A stretch of DNA of 10,858 nucleotides from Pseudomonadota bacterium (GTDB taxonomy: Bacteria > Pseudomonadota > Alphaproteobacteria > Rhizobiales > Beijerinckiaceae). Shown one piece after another: positions 5,563 through 10,858 of this stretch. The translations under genes were made by a program, and so were the position numbers. The stretch lies in assembly GCA_023450615.1 (NCBI GenBank), contig JAEXGT010000030.1:1-10858 (forward strand), given 5' to 3'. The first letter of the stretch is position 1. The number at the start of each line of letters is the position of its first letter. The notes beneath the pieces were generated by a model, which was given only the letters and a program-made list of their open reading frames with translations, was not told the DNA's origin and searched no databases.

Positions 5563-7932
5563 ATGCTGCGCCCACGCTACATTCCGCCTATCGACATCTT
5601 CCCTCCTAATCCTTGGGCGATCGAGGCCGTCCGCTACGACACGAAGCTCGCGCGCGAGTTCACCGGACAGGCCGAGACGATGTTCGCGCTCTCGAACGGT
5701 TATTTAGGCATTCGCGGAGTCGTGGAGGAGGGGACGCCGGTGAGGGAGCCCGGCGTTTACCTCAACGGCTTCTACGAGAACCGTCCGATCTCCTACGGTG
5801 AGCGGGCCTACGGTTTTCCGACGCTCGGCCAAAGCATCCTGAACTGTCCAGACGGAACCACCCTGAAGCTTCACATCGACGACGAGCCTTTCGTCGTCCC
5901 GGAAGCGGAGATCCTGTTGTACCGCCGCAGCCTCGATCTTCGCGGCGGGGTGCTGAATAGGGACGTGCGCTGGGTGACGCCTGTCGGCAAGCGTTTGCGC
6001 CTACGGACTGTCCGCCTCGTATCCTTCGCGTATCGCCATCTCGCCGCCATCGAATACGAGCTGACGACAGAGGACGCCGCGGTCGATGTGGTGATCTCGT
6101 CCGAGCTTGAGAACCAGCAGCCGTTGGGCATCGACAGTTCTGATCCACGCTTGACCGAAGGCTGGGTCGGGCGCGTGCTGCATCCGGCCGGAGCAGAAGT
6201 TACGGGACAGCGTGCGATTCTCCGCTATCGAACGGAAAGCTCTCGCCTCATGCTCGGTTGCGGCATGGATCATGTCATCAATACCGATGGCAGCTTTTCA
6301 AGCGAGGGAGCATATCACGAAGATCTTGCCGCCATCGCCTTCCGAGGGAGCCTCAGTCCGGGGCAGACGATCCGCATTCACAAGTTCCTGAGCTACCATT
6401 ATTCCGACAAAGCGAACGCGGAGCAGATCCGTTCGCAGGCTGCGTGGACACTGGACCGTGCAACGAATTGCGGATTCTCATCGATCATCGAGCGCCAACG
6501 CAGCGATGTCGGGCGCTTCTGGGAGCGCGCCGATGTGGGCGTCGTGTGCGAAAATCCAAGGACGCAGCAGGCTATCCGGTGGAACCTGTTTCAGCTTATG
6601 CAAGCCTCGGAGCGCGCCGAGGGACATGGTATCGCTGCCCGTGGCCTGACCGGCAGGACTTATGAAGGGCATTATTTCTGGGACACGGAGATCTACGTTC
6701 TACCCTTCCTGGTTTACACCAATCCCAGGATTGCACGCAGCCTTCTCAAGTTTCGTTATGACATGCTCGACAAGGCGCGCGCACGGGCGCGTGAGCTCGG
6801 GCATCGCGGAGCCACGTTTCCGTGGCGGACCATCAACGGTGAGGAGGCCTCGGCCTATTATGCCGCCGGAACGGCGCAGTATCACATCAACGCGGATATC
6901 GCCTATGCTTTGCGCAAGTATGTGGAGATCAGCGGCGATCACGATTTCCTGCAGCGCTACGGCGCCGAGATCCTCGTGGAAACGGCGCGCCTTTGGCGTG
7001 ACCTGGGCTTCTTCTCTGAGCGCAAGGGCGGGCACTTCTGCATCAACGGCGTGACAGGGCCGGACGAGTATACGGCGCTCGTAAACAACAATTGCTTCAC
7101 CAATCTGATGGCGCGGGAGAACCTTCGATACGCGGCGGACACGATCCGCTGCCTCAAGGAGCAACATCCCGATGCCTTCCAGGCTCTGGTCGACCGTACC
7201 GGGCTTGAGGAAGACGAGCCCAGGTCATGGGAAGAGGCAGCTGAACGGATGTTTCTGCCTTATGACGAGCAATTGAAGATCCATCCGCAGGATGACGATT
7301 TCCTCTCCCTCCAGAAATGGGATTTCGCCGCAACGCCCGAGGAAAACTACCCGCTTCTTCTCCATTACCATCCGCTGAACCTGTACCGAGCACAGGTGAT
7401 CAAGCAGGCCGATACGGTTATGGCTATGTTCCTTCTCGGCGATCAGTTCATGCCCGACGCGAAGAAGCGGAATTTCGACTATTACGATCCGCTGACGACG
7501 CACGATTCATCCCTGTCGGTGTGCATCCAAAGCATCGTCGCCAACGAGATCGGATACCGGCAGAAGGCTATGCGCTATTTCAACTTCGCGGCGGCCATGG
7601 ATCTCTCCGATATCGGCGGCAACATGATGCACGGCGCCCACGTGGCCTCGATCGGCGGAACCTGGCTGGCCTTGGTCTATGGCTTCGCCGGTTTCCGGGA
7701 CGGCTTGGGCGAAATCTCGTTTTGTCCAAGCCTGCCGGATGAATGGGAGCGGCTGAGCTTCTCCATGATAATCCAGGGACGGCGGTTGCGAGTGGAGATC
7801 GACCGCGCGCTCACCACTTACCGTCTGCTCGACGGCGAAGCGCTGAAGCTCCAGCACGCAGGCGAGACTTTGATTGTGTCTCCAACGGAGCCGGCGATCT
7901 CTCGTTCGACACCGTCCCAGCCGCCTGGATAA
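5563..7932 (+). CDS. Glycoside hydrolase family 65 disaccharide phosphorylase (trehalose/maltose/kojibiose type)
   Basis: This 789-residue cytosolic enzyme (791 from the upstream ATG at 5557) belongs to GH65, whose phosphorylases split alpha-glucosidic disaccharides with phosphate to beta-glucose-1-phosphate and glucose. The N-terminal beta-sandwich domain (about 15-285) begins with ETMFALSNGYLGIRG. The (alpha/alpha)6 barrel follows with EGHYFWDTEIY (368-378), the catalytic acid Glu502 in TGPDEY, KQAD (614-617) and HDSSLS (647-652). The Ser-Ser pair of that last motif forms the phosphate site in phosphorylases, so a hydrolase is less likely. A small C-terminal beta domain ends the protein. 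It resembles M. tuberculosis Rv3401 throughout (from memory). Which disaccharide it uses cannot be read; trehalose, maltose and kojibiose are candidates. It follows pfkB in one operon and ends 9 nt from the convergent HAD gene that could use its product. Confidence 0.92.
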   Translation: MLRPRYIPPIDIFPPNPWAIEAVRYDTKLAREFTGQAETMFALSNGYLGIRGVVEEGTPVREPGVYLNGFYENRPISYGERAYGFPTLGQSILNCPDGTTLKLHIDDEPFVVPEAEILLYRRSLDLRGGVLNRDVRWVTPVGKRLRLRTVRLVSFAYRHLAAIEYELTTEDAAVDVVISSELENQQPLGIDSSDPRLTEGWVGRVLHPAGAEVTGQRAILRYRTESSRLMLGCGMDHVINTDGSFSSEGAYHEDLAAIAFRGSLSPGQTIRIHKFLSYHYSDKANAEQIRSQAAWTLDRATNCGFSSIIERQRSDVGRFWERADVGVVCENPRTQQAIRWNLFQLMQASERAEGHGIAARGLTGRTYEGHYFWDTEIYVLPFLVYTNPRIARSLLKFRYDMLDKARARARELGHRGATFPWRTINGEEASAYYAAGTAQYHINADIAYALRKYVEISGDHDFLQRYGAEILVETARLWRDLGFFSERKGGHFCINGVTGPDEYTALVNNNCFTNLMARENLRYAADTIRCLKEQHPDAFQALVDRTGLEEDEPRSWEEAAERMFLPYDEQLKIHPQDDDFLSLQKWDFAATPEENYPLLLHYHPLNLYRAQVIKQADTVMAMFLLGDQFMPDAKKRNFDYYDPLTTHDSSLSVCIQSIVANEIGYRQKAMRYFNFAAAMDLSDIGGNMMHGAHVASIGGTWLALVYGFAGFRDGLGEISFCPSLPDEWERLSFSMIIQGRRLRVEIDRALTTYRLLDGEALKLQHAGETLIVSPTEPAISRSTPSQPPG

Positions 7933-7941
7933 GAGGCAGCC

Positions 7942-8691
7942 TCATCGACCATCCGCCACATCCACCTGTTGCAGGCTTTCGATGACGATGCCCGCGCCGT
8001 TCCGGAGCAGCGCCTCACGCTGATGATCGCAGCCGATTCCGACCACGCAGCGAAAATTCCCCCGCCGGCCCGCCGCGACGCCGGCCAGAGCATCCTCGAA
8101 CAGAATGGCGCGTGAGGGGGCGACGCCCAGGCGTCGGGCGGCCTCGAGAAAGAGGGCAGGGTCGGGCTTGCCCGGCAGGCCGAGCTGCAACGCCACGATT
8201 CCATCGACGCGAAGGTCGATCAGCCCGTCGAGCGACGCGGCCTTGAGGATCGCAGCTCCGTTCTTGCTGGAGGTCGCAACAGCGACGGTGATCCCGCTGC
8301 GCCGGAGCTTGCGCAAAAGGAGTTCGGCTCCCGGAGCAGCAGTGATGCCGCGCTGTAATTCCTTGAGGAAGAGGGTGGTCTTGCGGCGACCGAGAGCCTG
8401 AACCGTTTCGGCATCGTCGGGCCCTGTCCCGGCTCCCTCAGGCAGGGCAATATTCCGTGAGCTGAGGAATGTGCGGATGCCGTCCTCTCGCGGTCTTCCA
8501 TCCACATAAGCCAGATAATCCGCTTCGATGTCGAAGGGCCTGAACACTTCGCCCCGGCGGGCGGCATGCCGCTGAAGGAAGTCATCAAACACCGTCTTCC
8601 ATGCCACCGCATGAAGGCGCGCCGTGTCGGTCAGAACTCCGTCGAGATCGAAGATCGCAGCGTCGAACTCGCTCCGGCTGATGATGAGCAT
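7942..8691 (-). CDS. pgmB: Beta-phosphoglucomutase-family HAD enzyme
   Basis: This 249-residue HAD-superfamily protein probably converts beta-glucose-1-phosphate to glucose-6-phosphate. HAD motif I is FDLDGVLTDTARLHAVAWK, with nucleophile Asp15 and acid/base Asp17. Motif II is the Thr/Ser run in VATSSKN (140-142), Lys175 lies in GKPDP, and motif IV is FEDALAGVAAGRRGNF (Glu199, Asp200). The helical cap (about 25-110) includes YVDGRPREDGIRTFLSSR, the long-cap form I recall from M. tuberculosis Rv3400, which neighbours the GH65 gene Rv3401. Its substrate would be the product of the convergent GH65 enzyme. Translation is probably coupled to the CBS gene, which ends 5 nt before this ATG; no good separate ribosome binding site is seen. 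A sugar phosphatase is the main alternative. Confidence 0.87.
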   Translation of the reverse strand: MLIISRSEFDAAIFDLDGVLTDTARLHAVAWKTVFDDFLQRHAARRGEVFRPFDIEADYLAYVDGRPREDGIRTFLSSRNIALPEGAGTGPDDAETVQALGRRKTTLFLKELQRGITAAPGAELLLRKLRRSGITVAVATSSKNGAAILKAASLDGLIDLRVDGIVALQLGLPGKPDPALFLEAARRLGVAPSRAILFEDALAGVAAGRRGNFRCVVGIGCDHQREALLRNGAGIVIESLQQVDVADGR

Positions 8692-8696
8692 CGGCT

Positions 8697-9143
8697 CTAT
8701 CGCGCGGCCCCTTGAGGATTGTTTGCCTTGCGCAGGAGTGCCAGAAGCAGGTTCGCGCGGCTGACGATCCCAATGACGCGGCCATCGTCGACGATTGGGA
8801 TCCGCTTCACATTGTTCTGCTCCATCGCGTCGACGATCTCGGTCAGAGGCGTTTCGACGCCGGCCGAGACGGGTTCCTTCGACATGATCTCCTCGACGCG
8901 GCGGCTGTTCAGGTCTCCGATGCGGGCCCCGTCGCCGAGAAAGGCCTCGATCCAGCGCATGCGATCTCCGTCCTTGCGCCGCAGGAAGTCGCCCTCCGAT
9001 ATGATGCCGATCAGCTTTCCGCCGTCATCCACGACGGGAAGGCCGCTGATGCGGTGCTCGATCATGAGGCGCACCGCCTCCGCGAGGGTCGCGCCCGGCT
9101 TGATCGTCGCTGCGCCCGTCGTCATCACATCGCCAGCTTTCAT
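8697..9143 (-). CDS. Two-CBS-domain protein, probable adenylate-sensing regulator
   Basis: This 148-residue cytosolic protein consists of a CBS pair (Bateman module) and nothing else. CBS1 spans about 1-56 (AGDVMTTGAATIKPGATLAEAVRLMIEHRISGLPVVDD, GIISEGDFLRR) and CBS2 about 83-138 (VEEIMSKEPVSAGVETPLTEIVDAMEQNNVKRIPIVDDG, GIVSRANLL). Such modules commonly bind AMP, ATP or related nucleotides between the domains. Many homologues in this bacterial group carry an extra C-terminal BON domain; this one stops right after CBS2. AGGAG stands 6 nt before the ATG. It lies 117 nt after ldhA and 5 nt before the HAD gene on the same strand, so it is likely co-transcribed at least with the latter. The partner and ligand are unknown; sensing energy state for the surrounding fermentative genes is an inference. 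Confidence 0.88.
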   Translation of the reverse strand: MKAGDVMTTGAATIKPGATLAEAVRLMIEHRISGLPVVDDGGKLIGIISEGDFLRRKDGDRMRWIEAFLGDGARIGDLNSRRVEEIMSKEPVSAGVETPLTEIVDAMEQNNVKRIPIVDDGRVIGIVSRANLLLALLRKANNPQGAAR

Positions 9144-9192
9144 CGCGGTCTCCTCACATGCGCGGCGTCACCGCCTGCGTGTTCTCCTTGGC

Positions 9193-9223
9193 GTATAGGT
9201 GGAATGCCGACCTGATGTATCAA
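9193..9223 (-). promoter_or_regulatory. Weak candidate promoter for the CBS-HAD genes
   Basis: On the minus strand TTGATA (9223-9218) is followed after 19 nt by CTATAC (9198-9193), between ldhA and the CBS gene. The hexamers are fair but the spacer is 1-2 nt too long. Transcription from the ldhA promoter is equally possible. Confidence 0.22.
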
Positions 9224-9260
9224 GCATGACAGCGCGAAAGAGGGAGGAACTTGCGATCCG

Positions 9261-10292
9261 TCATGGCCCGTTCGGGGAGCCGCGCCCGCGCGCGATCCTG
9301 TCGATGGAAACCTCGTGCACGGGTTGCCCGCTTCGTTCGAACGACGTGATATTGGCAATCGTCGTTTCAGCTATGCTCGTAAGAGCCTCCTGGGTGAAGA
9401 AGGCCTGGTGGCCTGTAATCAGCACGTTTGGGAACGTCAGGAGTCGAGCGAAGACATCGTCGCTGATGGCCCGGTTCGACAGATCCTCGAAGAAGAGATC
9501 CGCCTCTTCTTCGTACACATCGAGGCCGAGGCTTCCGATCATGCCCGCCTTGAGGGCTTTCAACACCACCTTCGTGTTGATGACACCGCCGCGGCTCGTA
9601 TTGATCAGCATCACGCCACGCTTCATCTTCCTTACAGCCTCGGCATCGATGAGATGATGCGTGGAGGGCGTGAGCGGGCAGTGCAGGGTGATGATGTCCG
9701 AGGACGAAAGCAGCTCATCCAGCGCCACATAGCGCGCGCCCATGGCCTCGCAGGCAGGATTGACCTGCGGGTCGTAGACCAGCACGTCACACCCGAAGCC
9801 AATTAGGATCCGGGTAACGATCTCCCCGATCTGCCCGGTTCCGACCACTCCTGCCGTCTTGCCGACAAGATCGAATCCGAGCAGGCCGTCCAGGGTGAAG
9901 TTGCCCTCCCTCACGCGATTATAGGCCCGGTGGATCTTGCGATTGAGGGTGAGGATGAGAGCAAGGGTGTGCTCGGCCACCGCATGAGGCGAGTAAGCCG
10001 GCACCCGCGCGATGGTGATCCCCTCGCGCTGGGCGGCTTCCAGATCGACATTGTTGAACCCGGTCGAGCGCAGGGCGACAAGCCGGATTCCCATCTCGCG
10101 GAAGCGAGAGAGCACGGCGGCGCTCACGTCGTCGTTGACGAAGGCGCATACGGCCTCGGCGCCGTTTACCAGGGGGCTGGTTTCGGGAGAGAGCCGGGCC
10201 TCGATGTAGGACAGCCGATGCAGGCCCGCGCCGTTCGCGGCGTCGAGGAAACGTCTGTCATAAGGTTTCGTGCTGAAGATCGTCACATCCAT
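9261..10292 (-). CDS. ldhA: Fermentative D-lactate dehydrogenase (LdhA type)
   Basis: This 343-residue NAD-dependent D-2-hydroxyacid dehydrogenase would reduce pyruvate to D-lactate and regenerate NAD in the cytosol. It follows E. coli LdhA (329 aa) closely, including the LdhA-specific stretches FSTKPYDRRFLDAAN, STGFNNVDL and EADLFFEDLSN. The cofactor motif is GTGQIG (151-156), with Asp174 at the end of the next strand (VYDP) pointing to NAD. The catalytic residues are Arg234 (NTSRGGVINT), Glu263 (LDVYEEE) and His295 (ITGHQAFF). A GGGAG ribosome binding site lies 8 nt before the ATG. It is the first gene of a minus-strand run ldhA, CBS, HAD. A different 2-hydroxyacid substrate is possible, but the LdhA-specific stretches make D-lactate the best call. 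Confidence 0.93.
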   Translation of the reverse strand: MDVTIFSTKPYDRRFLDAANGAGLHRLSYIEARLSPETSPLVNGAEAVCAFVNDDVSAAVLSRFREMGIRLVALRSTGFNNVDLEAAQREGITIARVPAYSPHAVAEHTLALILTLNRKIHRAYNRVREGNFTLDGLLGFDLVGKTAGVVGTGQIGEIVTRILIGFGCDVLVYDPQVNPACEAMGARYVALDELLSSSDIITLHCPLTPSTHHLIDAEAVRKMKRGVMLINTSRGGVINTKVVLKALKAGMIGSLGLDVYEEEADLFFEDLSNRAISDDVFARLLTFPNVLITGHQAFFTQEALTSIAETTIANITSFERSGQPVHEVSIDRIARGRGSPNGP

Positions 10293-10657
10293 CCTAGGAA
10301 CTCCCTTTCCGCGGTGCGGGCAACAAGTCCGTCAATCCTTAATGCTTGAACCCGGTGGTGGGCGTTTCAAGGGCGTCATACCCCCACGAAGATTTTTCTG
10401 CCGGGGCTCGGGAGGCGGTCTCTGGGGCTTAGGGATGGCTTGGGTTTGCGCCAGGGTTGATTGCTAAGTGCCGAAATTCTTGTGCAAAATGGCGACCGCG
10501 GAAGCGACGGGAGGGCCTGTGCGTGGCACAAAGGTGGGCCATGCTGCCTATGGTCCGGGAGTTGGCAGATGCTTGTTTTGCGGTCGATGGACTCGCGTGC
10601 GGTGGAGGTCGTCAAACCCCTGGGCAGGCGTGCGGTCACCTGTCATATGACGTTTCG
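10293..10657. other. Intergenic region between divergent ldhA and the DUF2293 gene
   Basis: This stretch of about 365 bp should hold the ldhA promoter (minus) and that of the DUF2293 gene (plus). It has G-rich runs (10400-10450) and the inverted repeat listed at 10345-10371. I find no convincing -35/-10 pair and no full FNR/FixK box. Short frames inside have no recognisable protein features. A TTGAT half-site at 10457-10461 has no matching second half. Confidence 0.45.
10345..10371. repeat. Inverted repeat CTTGAA-N15-TTCAAG upstream of ldhA
   Basis: CTTGAA at 10345-10350 and TTCAAG at 10366-10371 are exact 6-bp inverted arms with centres 21 bp apart, two helical turns. The element lies 53-79 bp upstream of the ldhA ATG, a position suited to a dimeric regulator, but the spacing is too wide for an FNR box. 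Confidence 0.35.
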
Positions 10658-10675
10658 ATGCGCGGTCTGATGCTC

Positions 10676-10858
10676 ATGAACAGGCGCGAGGCAATTCAAA
10701 GCGCTGTCCGGGTTCTGGCGCCGCGCATACCGAAACATGAATTCGAATCCGTGACGGATCACGCGCTCGGCAGCCGAGGTCTTCATTCCGCCTCGCCGGA
10801 AGCCGCGGCTTGGCTGTCGATCACGGCGTATATCCGCCATCGTCTGACCGAGTACGAC
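10676..10858 (+). CDS. DUF2293 domain protein, N-terminal part (runs off the window)
   Basis: An open plus-strand frame runs to the window edge with 61 codons visible from the ATG at 10676. The segments LAPRIPKHEFESVTDHAL, SRGLHSASPEAAAWLS and AYIRHRLTEYD match, from memory, the start of the DUF2293 family of small proteins (about 90-110 aa) common in Hyphomicrobiales. Their function is unknown. In-frame ATGs at 10658, 10670 and 10676 (and far upstream at 10550) all lack a clear ribosome binding site; I chose 10676 because the protein then begins MNRREAI, like typical family members. The C-terminus is outside the window. Confidence 0.65.
   Translation, partial: MNRREAIQSAVRVLAPRIPKHEFESVTDHALGSRGLHSASPEAAAWLSITAYIRHRLTEYD

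Noticed and set aside
7933..7943. Bidirectional terminator between the GH65 and HAD genes
   Set aside because: GAGG-CAG-CCTC gives a 4-bp stem only, overlaps the HAD stop codon and has no T-run.
9212..9224. TTGATACATCAGG on the minus strand as an FNR box upstream of the CBS gene
   Set aside because: Only the first half-site fits; the second half is at the wrong spacing (2 rather than 4 bases) and incomplete.
10468..10650. 60-codon plus-strand frame upstream of the DUF2293 gene
   Set aside because: Poor start context, no family features, and a different frame from the recognisable DUF2293 sequence.

Overview
The window is GC-rich and has short intergenic gaps. Its gene content fits an alphaproteobacterium of the order Hyphomicrobiales (Rhizobiales): a DUF2293 protein, an Hsp20-Lon pair, and an FNR/FixK-type box TTGA-N6-TCAA. 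A Methylobacteriaceae/Microvirga-like host is my best guess, by inference only. I see no insertion sequence, CRISPR array, tRNA or rRNA.

Left part (1-3423), proteostasis. A small heat-shock protein gene and a Lon protease gene (cut by the window edge) form a minus-strand operon. Facing away from them, after about 0.6 kb, is a Do/DegP-type periplasmic serine protease on the plus strand. The gap holds a tandem 10-bp direct repeat and a doubtful small ORF. A stand-alone short-chain dehydrogenase (3448-4224, minus) converges on degP.

Middle and right part (4225-10292), fermentative sugar metabolism. A plus-strand operon encodes PfkB (6-phosphofructokinase II) and a GH65 disaccharide phosphorylase. 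It is preceded by a 369-bp leader containing a near-perfect FNR/FixK box, a well-placed -10 element and a perfect 8-bp hairpin. Converging on it is a minus-strand set read in the order D-lactate dehydrogenase, two-CBS protein, beta-phosphoglucomutase-type HAD enzyme. The GH65 and HAD proteins resemble the adjacent Mycobacterium tuberculosis pair Rv3401/Rv3400 (comparison from memory).

The enzymes can be joined into one route: disaccharide + Pi -> beta-glucose-1-P (GH65) -> glucose-6-P (HAD) -> fructose-6-P -> fructose-1,6-bisphosphate (PfkB) -> pyruvate -> D-lactate (LdhA). This would be an oxygen-limitation glycolysis/fermentation module with an adenylate-sensing type CBS protein. The enzyme calls are strong; the joint function and oxygen control are inference. 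The right edge holds a partial DUF2293 gene on the plus strand, divergent from ldhA.
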